In this document: piece after piece, positions 35,331 to 44,668 of the stretch
Layout of the letters: every line of letters starts with the position of its first letter
Position numbering within the stretch: position 1 is the stretch's first letter
Source of the DNA: Sphingomonas sp. BK580
GTDB taxonomy: Bacteria; Pseudomonadota; Alphaproteobacteria; Sphingomonadales; Sphingomonadaceae
Assembly: GCF_014194975.1 (NCBI RefSeq)
Contig: NZ_JACIAY010000006.1
Span: 1 to 64,000 of the forward strand
Reading direction: 5' to 3'
Length of the DNA: 64,000 bases
The notes under the pieces: model-generated
Told to the model about the DNA's origin: nothing
The model's input: the letters and a program-made list of their open reading frames with translations, nothing else
The model's database searches: none
Translations under genes and position numbers: made by a program

Positions 35331-35660
35331 TCAGCGCATCGCGAGCTGAGTCGCACCGCCGGCGTCACGCGCCGCGGTCGCGGCGGCGACGCGGCTGCGC
35401 ATGTCGCTGAGCACGTCGGCGCGGCACGCGCGCGCCTGCGCGGCGAGCGCGAGATGGACGCTGCTCATCCCCTGCCCGCAGACCGTGTCGGCGACCCGGT
35501 CCATGCGAATGGCCAGCCGCTGCTGTCCCTCGACGCTGGTGAGATCGATCCCGCGCAGGTTGAGCACGCTGCTCTCGGCCGAGAGCGGATCCGCGCCGGG
35601 GGCGGCGAGCGCGGGCGTGGCCATCAGGATTGCGGCACATGCGGCCAGACCGATCTTCAT
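35331..35660 (-). CDS. UrcA family protein
   Basis: A 109-residue secreted protein with a signal peptide (GLAACAAILMATPALA) and the UrcA core: LNLRGIDLTSVEGQQRL, RVADTVCG and a second Cys in RACRADVLSDM. UrcA proteins are common in sphingomonads and related alphaproteobacteria, without a settled function. ATG at 35660 has GGAGATTGAGG upstream, which selects it over earlier starts in the same frame. Confidence 0.85.
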   Translation of the reverse strand: MKIGLAACAAILMATPALAAPGADPLSAESSVLNLRGIDLTSVEGQQRLAIRMDRVADTVCGQGMSSVHLALAAQARACRADVLSDMRSRVAAATAARDAGGATQLAMR

Positions 35661-35774
35661 CCTCAATCTCCTGCATCGCTGCCCATCGCTCTTCGGCGAT
35701 CGGGTCGCAGCCATGTAGGATCGCGCCCGAGCGGGCACAAGCGCGCGACCGAAGACGTAGCGTCCCGCGCGGGG

Positions 35775-36155
35775 TCAGCGCGCGCGGACGACCAGCGACG
35801 CCAGCTCCACGCGCGCGCCGAGCGCGCCCGGCGGCACCGCCACCGGCGACGTGCGCGCCGACCCGCTGGCCCGGTCGACGAGCGTGACCGGCACGGCGTA
35901 GCCGCGGGTGAGCCGCCACGTCCGCGCCTCGGCGAGCGGCACGGTCGCGCGCCAGGACCGCTCGCCGGTGACCGGCAGGTCGCGGCCGTCCACTTGGACC
36001 TTGGTGTCCGCCGAGTCGCGTTGCCCGGAGAGCCGCAGGCAGGTCGCGCCGCCGCAGTGGACCAGCCGCGCGCTGGCCGCGCGCTCGGCCGCCGCCGGCG
36101 CCGCGGCCGTGAGGATCGCGCAGGCGGTGATCGCGAGGGAGACGGTGTGGGCCAT
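35775..36155 (-). CDS. Exported hypothetical protein
   Basis: A 126-residue protein with a signal peptide (VSLAITACAILTAAAPAAA). The mature part has two Cys residues in VHCGGATCLRL, which could form a disulfide, and beta-strand-like repeats (TWRLTRGYAVPVTLVD). No family recognised. It reads divergently from the TonB receptor gene, with 212 bp between them. Confidence 0.72.
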   Translation of the reverse strand: MAHTVSLAITACAILTAAAPAAAERAASARLVHCGGATCLRLSGQRDSADTKVQVDGRDLPVTGERSWRATVPLAEARTWRLTRGYAVPVTLVDRASGSARTSPVAVPPGALGARVELASLVVRAR

Positions 36156-36199
36156 GGGACGGGCATAAGCCGCCTCCCGGCGCCGCCGACATGCGCCAA

Positions 36200-36239
36200 T
36201 TGACGTAGGCGCCCCGTCCGGCGCGGCCGCTTACGTCAA
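36200..36239. promoter_or_regulatory. TTGACGTA-N24-TACGTCAA inverted repeat upstream of the TonB receptor
   Basis: A perfect 8-bp inverted repeat (36200-36207 and 36232-36239) with a 24-bp spacer; the arms are 32 bp apart centre to centre, about three helical turns. It lies in the divergent promoter region between 36155 and 36368. The arm core TACGTCA is shared with the sites before both sterol-desaturase genes. Confidence 0.45.
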
Positions 36240-36367
36240 ACACCCCATATCGATTCGCCGCCGCTGCCAACACTCTCGCACCGCAGCGATCGGCCCCGCG
36301 CGAGGCGCCGACGCCGGGCGACAGTCGCGGAGGGGCGACGAGTTCAACGTACCGATTGAGGGCATTG

Positions 36368-38815
36368 ATGGCAGGACGTTTCTCCCGCGCAGGGTGGCTG
36401 TGCGCGACCGCGCTGATGGGCGTGGTCGGTGGACCGGCGCTGGCGCAGGAGGCCCCGACCGCCGCCGCGCCGACCGCGGCCGATCCCGGCGACACCACCG
36501 CGGCGTCGGTCGACGGCAACGAGATCGTCGTCACCGGCAGCCGGCGGCGCACGACGCTGCAGGACGCGCCGATCAACATCAGCGCGGTCTCGGCCGAGAC
36601 GATCGCGTCGCAGCGGCTCGACGACATCCGCTCGCTCGCCTCGTTCACGCCCGGCGTCACCGTCGCGGACACCGGCCCCGGCTCGACCGGCGCGATCATC
36701 CTGCGCGGCATCGCCTCGGGCGACACCAGCGTCGGCGGCGCCGACAGCGGCAATGCGGTGGGAGTCTATCTCGGCGAGGTGCCGCTCTACCTCGACTTCA
36801 AGCTGATCGACATCAACCGCGTCGAGGTGCTGCAGGGACCGCAGGGCACGCTCTACGGTCTCGGCACGCTCGCCGGCGCGGTGCGCTACCTGCCCAACCG
36901 GCCCGAGACCGACCGCTTCAGCCTCGACGTCCACGGCCGCGGCTACGCGCAATCCTATTCCGACGATTTCGGCGCCGTCGGCGACGTCGCGCTCAACGTG
37001 CCGATCGTGCGCGATCACATCGCCTTCCGCACCGCGACCGGCTATTACGCCAATGCCGGCTTCATCGATTACAACTATCTGCTGCAGCAGCCCGGCGTCT
37101 CCGATCCGCAGCCCGGCCGCGCCACGGAGACGTCGACCGGCTCGCTCGACACGGGCAATTACGGCAGCAACTTCAAGCGCAAGGAGGATGTGAACTATGA
37201 ACACACCTTCACCACGCGCAACCAGCTGCTGCTGGAGTACAACCCCAACATCAAGGCGTATCTCACCTACGCGCACCAGAACACCAAGACCGGCGGGCGG
37301 CAGGCCAACGGCGCCGGCGTGCTCGGCACCGGACGGTACGAGGGGCCGTGGCGCTATCTCGAGCCGGTCGAGCGGAACGCCGATCTGTTCGCGGCGGAGT
37401 TCGACATCAACCTGGGCGGCATCGCCCAGCTCGTCAGCACCACCGCTTACACGAAGCAGCACATCACCTCGGTGGACGACAACACCGACCTGCTGCTCGA
37501 CCTCGACTATGGCTACGAGGCCTTCCCGCAATTCTCCTCCTACGCCGACAACGAGCAGCACTATAAGCAGTTCAACCAGGAGGTCCGGCTCGTCTCGACG
37601 CACGGCGGCCCGTTCAACTGGGTGATCGGCGGCTTCTACAACCGGCTCAAGTTCGACAGCAACCGGCAGGAATATACGCCCGGATTCGCGGAGTATTACG
37701 ACATCCCGCGGCCGGACAACCTGGAATATATCTCACAGGTCAACAGCAGGACGGTGGAGAAAGCGGCCTATGGCGAGGGCACGCTCCACGTCACCCAGGC
37801 GTGGCAGGTGACGGGTGGCCTGCGCTATTTCAAATATGACGCGGAGGTCAGCGGCGGGTCCGACTTGCCGCTGCTGAGCGGCGGGCTGGCCCGCATGCCC
37901 TATCCCTCGTTCACGATCGACCCTAGCCGGATCCGCACCGGCGACACGTCGAAGGACGGGCTCGTGTGGAAGGCCAACACCTCCTACAAGTTCGGCGAGG
38001 GTCTGCTCGCCTACTTCACCTATTCGACGGGCTATCGCGTCGGCGGCGTCAACCGCGTCGTTCCCTGTATCCAGCCGCTACCCGCCGGGCAGAACCTGTG
38101 CGCGCTGCCGAACGAGCTGGTCTATGGCCCCGACCGGACCCGCAACAAGGAGATCGGCGTTCGCGCCAGCCTCTTCGACCGGCGCCTCCAGCTGACCGTC
38201 GACGGCTATGAGATCAACTGGAGCGGCGTGCAGGTGCCGAGTCAGACCGTCAACGGCGCGATCGGCATCACCGTGAACGGGGCCGACGCGGTCTCGCGCG
38301 GCTTCGATGTCCAGGCCACGCTGCGCCCACTGCCCGAACTGACCGTGATCGGCACCTATTCCTACGTCGACGCGCACCTCACCCAGGACGTGACCGGGCT
38401 CGTGGTCAGCCAGGGAGTCCGCTACGATGCCTTCGAGGGCGATCGCCTGCCCGGCTCGGCCAAGAACTCGGGCAGCGCGCAGATCGTCTACAGCCACGCG
38501 CTCGACCAGGACCGCAAGATCGAGGCGATCTGGGCGACGATCTACCGCGGCGACATCTACTCGCGCGTCGGGCTGCGCGGCAACGGTGAGGCGATACCGG
38601 GCTATGTGACGCACAGTGCATCGCTCAACTACGTCAGCAAGCAGTTCGAGGTCGGCCTGTTCGCGGACAATCTCACCAACAAATATGCCGTCACCGCGAT
38701 CAGCAACGATATCTCGTCGTTCAATCAGGTCCGCACCGACGTGGTGGAGCGCTATTATGCGCGCGGCGTGCTGACTCCGCGCCGGGTCGGGATCGACTTC
38801 CGCTTCCATTATTGA
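36368..38815 (+). CDS. TonB-dependent receptor
   Basis: An 815-residue outer-membrane receptor. Signal peptide (LCATALMGVVGGPALAQ), a TonB-box-like region followed by EIVVTGSRRR, plug domain (LQDAPINISAVSAETI, VEVLQGPQGTLYG) and a long beta-barrel ending in the C-terminal aromatic motif FRFHY. Such receptors in sphingomonads import siderophores, sugars, aromatics or steroid-like compounds; the substrate is not evident here. ATG at 36368 has GAGGG upstream. Linked in direction to ferredoxin and ferredoxin reductase genes. Confidence 0.93.
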   Translation: MAGRFSRAGWLCATALMGVVGGPALAQEAPTAAAPTAADPGDTTAASVDGNEIVVTGSRRRTTLQDAPINISAVSAETIASQRLDDIRSLASFTPGVTVADTGPGSTGAIILRGIASGDTSVGGADSGNAVGVYLGEVPLYLDFKLIDINRVEVLQGPQGTLYGLGTLAGAVRYLPNRPETDRFSLDVHGRGYAQSYSDDFGAVGDVALNVPIVRDHIAFRTATGYYANAGFIDYNYLLQQPGVSDPQPGRATETSTGSLDTGNYGSNFKRKEDVNYEHTFTTRNQLLLEYNPNIKAYLTYAHQNTKTGGRQANGAGVLGTGRYEGPWRYLEPVERNADLFAAEFDINLGGIAQLVSTTAYTKQHITSVDDNTDLLLDLDYGYEAFPQFSSYADNEQHYKQFNQEVRLVSTHGGPFNWVIGGFYNRLKFDSNRQEYTPGFAEYYDIPRPDNLEYISQVNSRTVEKAAYGEGTLHVTQAWQVTGGLRYFKYDAEVSGGSDLPLLSGGLARMPYPSFTIDPSRIRTGDTSKDGLVWKANTSYKFGEGLLAYFTYSTGYRVGGVNRVVPCIQPLPAGQNLCALPNELVYGPDRTRNKEIGVRASLFDRRLQLTVDGYEINWSGVQVPSQTVNGAIGITVNGADAVSRGFDVQATLRPLPELTVIGTYSYVDAHLTQDVTGLVVSQGVRYDAFEGDRLPGSAKNSGSAQIVYSHALDQDRKIEAIWATIYRGDIYSRVGLRGNGEAIPGYVTHSASLNYVSKQFEVGLFADNLTNKYAVTAISNDISSFNQVRTDVVERYYARGVLTPRRVGIDFRFHY

Positions 38816-38891
38816 TCGCCGCCGGGCGCCGCTCGATCGGCGTCCGAGCGCGGCGGCCGGTCGCCTTCTCCACCTCCAGCAGGAACTACTT

Positions 38892-39209
38892 ATGGCCTCT
38901 CTGATCGTGACCACCCGCGACGGCGCGACCCGCCCGCTCCCCGCCGACGTCGGCCTGTCGGTGATGGAGGTGATCCGCGACAACGGCATCGACGAGCTGC
39001 TCGCGGCGTGCGGCGGCTCGCTCTCCTGCGCGACCTGTCACGTCATCGTCGATCCCGCGCAGGCGCTCACGCTCCCGCCGCCCAGCGAGGCCGAGCGCGA
39101 GCTGCTCGACGGGCTCGACCAGGTCGCGCCGACGTCGCGCCTTGGCTGCCAGATCGCGTTCGACGAGCGGCTCGACGGCCTGCGCGTGACGATCGCACCC
39201 GAGTCGTGA
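38892..39209 (+). CDS. [2Fe-2S] ferredoxin (adrenodoxin/ISC type)
   Basis: A 105-residue electron carrier with cluster ligands Cys40, Cys46, Cys49 (CGGSLSCATC) and Cys86 (SRLGCQIAF), as in putidaredoxin-like ferredoxins that serve cytochromes P450 or dioxygenases. ATG at 38892. It is followed 10 bp later by a matching reductase, but no P450 or oxygenase gene lies in the window. Confidence 0.92.
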   Translation: MASLIVTTRDGATRPLPADVGLSVMEVIRDNGIDELLAACGGSLSCATCHVIVDPAQALTLPPPSEAERELLDGLDQVAPTSRLGCQIAFDERLDGLRVTIAPES

Positions 39210-39219
39210 GCGTGCGCCG

Positions 39220-40491
39220 GTGAGCGGGGCGGCGGGGAGCGACCATGACGTCGTGATCGTGGGCGCCGGCCAGGCCGGCGCCCAGGCGGCGATCGCGCTG
39301 CGCCAGCTCCGCTACCAGGGCTCGGTCGCGCTGATCGGGGACGAGCACGAGCTGCCCTATGAGCGACCGCCGCTCAGCAAGGCGTATCTCGCCGGCGAGC
39401 AGCGCTTCGAGCGCCTGCTGATCCGGCCGGCCACCTTCTGGCAGGAGAAGGCCATCGATCTCCGCCCCGGCTGCCGGATCGTCGCGGTCGACCCCGCGGC
39501 GCGCCGGGTCACCGCGGCGGACGGCACCCGCATCGGCTATCGTCGCCTCGTGTGGGCCACTGGCGGGGCGCCACGCCGGCTCGACTGCCCCGGTGCCGGG
39601 CTCGCTCGCGTGCACGCGTTGCGCTCGCGCGCGGACGCCGATCGCCTGGCGCAGGAACTCCCCGCGGCGCGGCGGGCCGTCGTGATCGGGGGCGGGTACA
39701 TCGGCCTCGAGGCGGCGTCGGTGCTGGTGGGCGCGGGCAAGCAGGTGACCGTGGTGGAGGCGCAGCAGCAGGTCCTCGCGCGCATGTCGGGGACGATGCT
39801 GGCGCGTTTTCTCGAGGCCGAGCATCGGTCGCGCGGCGTGAACCTGCGGCTCGGTACCACCGTCGACCGCATCGAGGGGCGCGACGGCGCCGCCCGCGGG
39901 GTACGTCTGACCTCGGGCGAGTTCCTCGCCGCGGGCCTGGTGATTGTCGGGGTTGGGATCGTCCCGGCGGTGGCGCCGCTCCTCGCCGCCGGTGCGCGCG
40001 GCGGCGACGGCGTGGAGGTCGACGCCGTGTGCCGGACCAGCCTGCCCGACGTCTATGCCATCGGCGACTGCGCCACGCACGCCAACGCTTTCGCCGACGG
40101 CGCGCGGATCCGCTTGGAGTCGGTGCAGAATGCCAATGACATGGCGGGCACGGTCGCGCGCTCGATCGTCGGGGTCGCGCACCCTTATTACGCGGTGCCG
40201 TGGTTCTGGTCGAACCAATATGATCTGCGGCTGCAGACGGTGGGGCTCGCCGCCGGACACGATCTCGCGATCCTGCGCGGCGCCATCGACGCTCGCTCCT
40301 TCTCGGTGATCTATCTTCGCCAGGGTCGGGTCGTCGCGCTCGACTGCGTCAACGCGACCAAGGACTATGTACAGGGGCGAAAGCTCGTCGAATCAGGCGC
40401 CGAGGTACGATCCGACCTGATCGCCGACACGAGCGTCCCCCTCACTCAGGCGCTGCTCAGCGAGGGCGTCCTCCCGATCCGCGCGGCGTAG
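39220..40491 (+). CDS. FAD-dependent ferredoxin reductase
   Basis: A 423-residue pyridine-nucleotide-disulfide-type oxidoreductase: FAD motif VGAGQAGAQAAIAL (about residue 15), NAD(P) motif IGGGYIGLEAASVL (about residue 153), and DVYAIGDCATH near residue 280. Similar to putidaredoxin or rhodocoxin reductases. It would pass electrons from NADH to the preceding ferredoxin. GTG at 39220 is the only good start, 10 bp after the ferredoxin stop. Confidence 0.93.
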   Translation: MSGAAGSDHDVVIVGAGQAGAQAAIALRQLRYQGSVALIGDEHELPYERPPLSKAYLAGEQRFERLLIRPATFWQEKAIDLRPGCRIVAVDPAARRVTAADGTRIGYRRLVWATGGAPRRLDCPGAGLARVHALRSRADADRLAQELPAARRAVVIGGGYIGLEAASVLVGAGKQVTVVEAQQQVLARMSGTMLARFLEAEHRSRGVNLRLGTTVDRIEGRDGAARGVRLTSGEFLAAGLVIVGVGIVPAVAPLLAAGARGGDGVEVDAVCRTSLPDVYAIGDCATHANAFADGARIRLESVQNANDMAGTVARSIVGVAHPYYAVPWFWSNQYDLRLQTVGLAAGHDLAILRGAIDARSFSVIYLRQGRVVALDCVNATKDYVQGRKLVESGAEVRSDLIADTSVPLTQALLSEGVLPIRAA

Positions 40492-40824
40492 GCACGCCCG
40501 CGCGCGGCGGTCGCTGCCTCGATCGCCTGCTCGAGCTCGCGTCGGCCACCACAACGGGTCTCGTACCCCTGACTCGAACAGATAGGCTCGCGGGCCTTCC
40601 CTCGAAGCAGCGCGGTTCCGCCAGCTGCGGCGTTTTCCTGCGCCAGGCGTTGAAGATGAGCGCTACTGGCGGCAGAGCGCTCGATAAGCCTTTCCCCGCG
40701 TGCTAGCGTGGCCAATACATTCTGAGATTGTGACAGAGTTCATGTGTTATCTCACTGATCGCGCGGCAGAAACGGGCATTGTTTCCGTCCGTCACCGCGC
40801 CCCGTCCGCGTAGACGCGGACGCC
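40492..40824. other. Intergenic region with an AT-rich promoter zone
   Basis: About 330 bp after the reductase. Around 40700-40790 the composition drops clearly in GC, a likely promoter zone for the histidine kinase. A small hairpin (TCCGCG-TAGA-CGCGGA, 40805-40820) lies just before the kinase start. A leftward open frame here of 89 codons has no recognisable motif and partly overlaps the reductase end; I do not call it a gene. Confidence 0.4.
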
Positions 40825-42414
40825 ATGAGCGAGCTTGGCGAGGGCGCGACGCCTACCCGCGCGATCGATCGCGGCGGGTCGGGGCTCGCCGCACGCGGCT
40901 GGCGAGTCGACGAGGCGCGGCGTCGCGCGACGATCGACTCGCTCAATCTCGCCTCGCTGCGCCGTTCGGCCGCGCTGCGTCAGATCACCGACTTCGCCGC
41001 GCAGCTGTGTGCCGCGCCGGTGGCACTGATCACGCTGATCGAGGAGGCCGACCAGACCTTCCTCGCGGCGAGCGGTACCGACCTGGAGGGGACCAGACGC
41101 TCCGAGTCGTTCTGCGCGCACGCGATGTGGGAGGAGGACGTCACCGTCTTCCCCGATCTCGCCGCCGACGAGCGCTTCCTCGGTAACCCGCTGCTGCGCG
41201 ACCCGGGGGTACGCTTCTACGCCGGGATGCCGCTGGTGGCGGACGACGGGGTCCCGCTCGGCGCGCTGTGCGTGCTCGACATGGCGCCGCGTCCGGAAGG
41301 GCTCACCGCGCTCCAGCGCGACGGGCTGCGCGTGCTCGCCAGCAACGTGATGGCGCGGCTGCGCGGCTCACGCGACGATGCGGCATGGCGCGAGGCCGCG
41401 GGCGAGGCGCGCCGCGCCGCCGCCGAGAGCGAGACGCGCTTTCGCACGCTGGCGGACACGATGCCGCAGATGGTGTGGTCGACGCTGCCCGACGGCTATC
41501 ACGATTACTACAACGCGCGCTGGTACGAGTTCACCGGCATGCCCGAGGGCACGACCGACGGCGACGAGTGGAACGGCATGTTCCACCCCGACGATCAGGC
41601 GCGCGCCTGGGCGGTGTGGCGCCACTCGCTCGAGACCGGCGAGGCCTATCAGATCGAGTATCGGCTGCGCCACGCTGACGGCACCTATCGCTGGGTGCTC
41701 GGCCGCGCGCTGCCGATCCGCGATCGCCACGGCGCGATCACGCGCTGGTTCGGCACCTGCACCGACATCCATGAGCAGAAGCTCGCCCTGGAAGAGCGCG
41801 AGGTGGTGAGCCAGGAGCTGAGCCATCGCATCAAGAACATCTTCTCGGTGATCTCGGGGCTGATCCACTTCGCCGCGCGCGCGCATCCCGAACTGGCGTC
41901 CGTCGCCAACGACCTGCGCCAACGCATCATCGCGCTGGGCCGCGCGCATGATTTCGTCCGCCCGCACAGCAACGAGTCGCGCCCTCACCTCCCGCAGGAC
42001 AGCCTCCACGGGCTGCTCGCCGAGCTGTTCGCGCCCTATCAGCGTGTCGCGGGCGAGCGGATCACGATCAGCGGCGACGACGTCGCGGTCGACGATCGCG
42101 CCGCCACACCGCTCGCGCTGCTGTTCCACGAGCTCGCCACCAACGCGAGTAAGTACGGTGCACTGTCGGCCGAGCACGGCCGTATCGATCTCGCGGTGGC
42201 GCGCGGCGTCGGCACGGTACGCCTCGAGTGGCGCGAGCGCGACGGCCCTACCCTGGACACGCCCCCGGCGGACACCGGCTTCGGCAGCCAGCTGATCGAG
42301 CTGAGTGCGGTGCGTCAGCTCGGCGGCGCGGTGACTCGCACGTGGCATTCGGACGGGCTGGAGCTGGTGGTGACGGTGCCGCTGCCCGCGTTCAGCCGCG
42401 CCGCGGCCACCTGA
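40825..42414 (+). CDS. HWE-family sensor histidine kinase with GAF and PAS domains
   Basis: A 529-residue soluble kinase: GAF domain (about 45-185, with FCAHAMWEEDVTVFPDLAAD and FYAGMPLV), PAS domain (about 205-320, with RWYEFTGMPEG and YRWVLGRALP), then an HWE-type core with SHRIKNIFSVISGL (about 333) and LFHELATNASKYGAL. It should phosphorylate a response regulator, possibly the convergent one after it. ATG at 40825. The 3' end overlaps that response regulator by 23 bp in opposite direction. Confidence 0.92.
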   Translation: MSELGEGATPTRAIDRGGSGLAARGWRVDEARRRATIDSLNLASLRRSAALRQITDFAAQLCAAPVALITLIEEADQTFLAASGTDLEGTRRSESFCAHAMWEEDVTVFPDLAADERFLGNPLLRDPGVRFYAGMPLVADDGVPLGALCVLDMAPRPEGLTALQRDGLRVLASNVMARLRGSRDDAAWREAAGEARRAAAESETRFRTLADTMPQMVWSTLPDGYHDYYNARWYEFTGMPEGTTDGDEWNGMFHPDDQARAWAVWRHSLETGEAYQIEYRLRHADGTYRWVLGRALPIRDRHGAITRWFGTCTDIHEQKLALEEREVVSQELSHRIKNIFSVISGLIHFAARAHPELASVANDLRQRIIALGRAHDFVRPHSNESRPHLPQDSLHGLLAELFAPYQRVAGERITISGDDVAVDDRAATPLALLFHELATNASKYGALSAEHGRIDLAVARGVGTVRLEWRERDGPTLDTPPADTGFGSQLIELSAVRQLGGAVTRTWHSDGLELVVTVPLPAFSRAAAT

Positions 42415-42793
42415 CGAACTCGGCGGGCGTCGTCGCGTCGGCCGGGGCCATCTCGGTCGCGGTCAGCGCCGCGCTAAGGATCGCCTCGTCGTTGAACGGC
42501 TTGCGAACATAGCCCAGCGCAATGCCGGGGTCGGTGATCTGGCCGGGGTTGGCGGTGACGAACACCACCTTGACGCCGTGCTCGCGCGCGATCCGCTCGG
42601 CGATCACGGGCCCGGTCGCACCATCGCGCAGATTGACGTCGACGAAGGCGAAGTGGCAGCCCGGCGCGGCGCGATAGGCGCTCTCGGCGTCCGCCGCGAT
42701 CGCGGCGACCACGAATCCCGCGTCCTCGAGGATCCGCTCGAGGTCGAGCGCGACGAAGATCTCGTCCTCCACGATGAGCGCTGTCTGGGGCAT
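42392..42793 (-). CDS. Single-domain response regulator
   Basis: A 133-residue receiver-only regulator: ALIVEDEIFVALDLERIL, phosphoacceptor Asp in FVDVNLRDG, FVTANPG and the conserved Lys in YVRKPFND. It is divergent in direction from the metXW genes and converges with the HWE kinase. A partnership with that kinase is likely but not shown. ATG at 42793. Confidence 0.9.
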   Translation of the reverse strand: MPQTALIVEDEIFVALDLERILEDAGFVVAAIAADAESAYRAAPGCHFAFVDVNLRDGATGPVIAERIAREHGVKVVFVTANPGQITDPGIALGYVRKPFNDEAILSAALTATEMAPADATTPAEFVRWPRRG

Positions 42794-42838
42794 GACGTCG
42801 CTTCGATCACTCCGCTGGTTGGCTCGGGTTAACCCCGA

Positions 42839-43438
42839 TCAATCGGCAGGGTTCCGGCGCAGCAGGAAAACCGCGTGCTCAGCGAGGAAGTTCGCGGCCG
42901 CACCGCCGGTGCGCTTGTCGCCCGAGAGGAACCAGGCGTCCTCGGTCGCGACCCCGCGCTCGGCGAGGTGCGCGCGGAAATCGTCGACGGTGAGGTGGTG
43001 GATGTTGGGGGTGTCGTACCAGCGCTCGGGCAGCAGCCGAGTCACCGGCATCCGCCCGCCCCACAGCAGCGACAGCCGCACCCGCCAATGCGCGAAATTG
43101 GGGAAGCTGACGAAGGCGTGGCGCCCGATCCGCAGCAGTTCGTCGAGCACGCGGTCGGGCGCGCGCGCGGTCTGGAGCGTCTGGCTCAGGATGGCGTAAT
43201 CGAAGCTCTGGTCGGGGTAGCCGGCGAGGTCGGTGTCGGCGTCGCCCTGGATCACCGACAGCCCGCGCGACACCGCCGCGGCGACGTTGCGCGGGTCGAG
43301 CTCGAGCCCGCGCGCGTCGACCCCCTTGGTGTCGCGCAGCGCCTTCATCAGCTCGCCGTCGCCGCAGCCGACGTCGAGCACGCGCGCGCCCGGCGGCACG
43401 TGCGCGGCGATGATCGCCAGATCGGGGCGCAGGCTCAC
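42839..43438 (-). CDS. metW: Methionine biosynthesis protein MetW
   Basis: A 199-residue class I methyltransferase-fold protein. The SAM-like motif [12 protein letters not shown] is at residues 20-31, followed by [12 protein letters not shown] and FPNFAHWR, both typical of MetW. It works with MetX in making O-acyl-homoserine for methionine synthesis. The start is GTG at 43438, which overlaps the metX stop (GTGA), not the far-upstream open extension. Confidence 0.94.
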   Translation of the reverse strand: MSLRPDLAIIAAHVPPGARVLDVGCGDGELMKALRDTKGVDARGLELDPRNVAAAVSRGLSVIQGDADTDLAGYPDQSFDYAILSQTLQTARAPDRVLDELLRIGRHAFVSFPNFAHWRVRLSLLWGGRMPVTRLLPERWYDTPNIHHLTVDDFRAHLAERGVATEDAWFLSGDKRTGGAAANFLAEHAVFLLRRNPAD

Positions 43439-44565
43439 GCGCCGGTCCCGAGAAAGCCGCCGATGACCCGGTCGAGCTCGGGCGAGTCGAGCAGGAAGGC
43501 GTCGTGGCCGTAGGGGCTCGACAGCTCGACGAAGCTGGCGGGCGCGCGCGCCGCCACCAGCGCCTGCACGATCGCGCGCGACTCGGCGGTGGGATACAGC
43601 CAGTCGGTGTCGAAGCTGACGAGGCAGAAGCGCGCGCGCGCGGCGCGGAAGGCGTGGGCGAGCAGCCCGCCATGCTCCTCGGCGAGGTCGAAATAGTCCA
43701 TCGCGCGGGTGATATAGAGGTAGGAGTTGGCGTCGAACCGGTCGGTGAAGGCCAGCCCCTGGTGGCGCAGGTAGCTCTCCACCTGGAAATCGGCGTCGAA
43801 GCCGAACGACTTCTGCTCGCGCGCCTGGAGGCGACGGCCGAACTTCTCGGTCAGCCCCGCCTCGGAGAGATAGGTGATGTGCGCCGCCATCCGCGCCACC
43901 GCCAGCCCGGCGGCGGGGGGTGCGCCGTCGTAATAGTCGCCGTTCCGCCAGTTCGGATCGGCCATGATCGCCTGGCGCCCGACCTCGTGGAAGGCGATGT
44001 TCTGCGCGGTGTGGCGCGCGGTGGAGGCGATGACGAGGCAGGCGTCGAGCCGCTCGGGGAAGGTCGCCGCCCAGCTCAGCGCCTGCATCCCGCCCATCGA
44101 TCCGCCCACCACTGCGGCGAGCCTCGCCACGCCGAGATGATCGAGCAGCAGCGCCTGCGCACGCACCATGTCGCGGATCGTGATGACCGGGAAGGCCATC
44201 GCATAGGGCCGCCCAGTCGCCGCGTCGGCGCTCGCCGGGCCCGAGCTGCCCATGCAGCTGCCGAGCACGTTGGCACAGACCACGAAGAAGCGATCGGTGT
44301 CGATCGGGCGGCCGGGGCCGACCATGCGCTGCCACCAGCCCGGCTTGCCGGTGCGCGGATGCGCCGAGGCGACGTGATGGTCGCCGGTGAGCGCGTGGCA
44401 GATCAGCAGCGCGTTGCCGCCGTCGGGCGCGAGCGTGCCATAGGTCTCATAGGCGATCTCGACCGGGGCGAGCAAAGCGCCGCCGTCGAGCCGCAGCGGC
44501 CCCGGCAGCACGACGTGCCGCGACAGGCCGAAGCGCTGGTCCAGCGAGGAAGGCGTGGTGAGCAT
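43435..44565 (-). CDS. metX: Homoserine O-acetyltransferase MetX
   Basis: A 376-residue alpha/beta hydrolase: nucleophile Ser in [14 protein letters not shown], the Asp in VSFDTDWLY and the His in [10 protein letters not shown], all in normal positions. It activates homoserine with an acyl-CoA as first step of methionine synthesis. ATG at 44565. No SAM riboswitch was seen in the 103-bp gap upstream. Transcribed leftward with metW. Confidence 0.95.
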   Translation of the reverse strand: MLTTPSSLDQRFGLSRHVVLPGPLRLDGGALLAPVEIAYETYGTLAPDGGNALLICHALTGDHHVASAHPRTGKPGWWQRMVGPGRPIDTDRFFVVCANVLGSCMGSSGPASADAATGRPYAMAFPVITIRDMVRAQALLLDHLGVARLAAVVGGSMGGMQALSWAATFPERLDACLVIASTARHTAQNIAFHEVGRQAIMADPNWRNGDYYDGAPPAAGLAVARMAAHITYLSEAGLTEKFGRRLQAREQKSFGFDADFQVESYLRHQGLAFTDRFDANSYLYITRAMDYFDLAEEHGGLLAHAFRAARARFCLVSFDTDWLYPTAESRAIVQALVAARAPASFVELSSPYGHDAFLLDSPELDRVIGGFLGTGA

Positions 44566-44668
44566 GGGGCAGCCGCTTTACCCGCGCCGCCCCGCCCAAG
44601 TCGAGCCGGACCCGCGCACGCCCGCGCGGCGTTGGCGCTGGGCGTCACGTCGACGCGGGAGGCCCTTC

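Noticed and set aside
40446..40715. A minus-strand gene after the ferredoxin reductase
   Set aside because: The 89-codon frame overlaps the end of the reductase gene, has no recognised motif and no good ribosome-binding site.
44566..44668. A SAM-II riboswitch upstream of metX
   Set aside because: The sequence between the two divergent genes does not show the conserved SAM-II core; a covariance-model scan would settle it.
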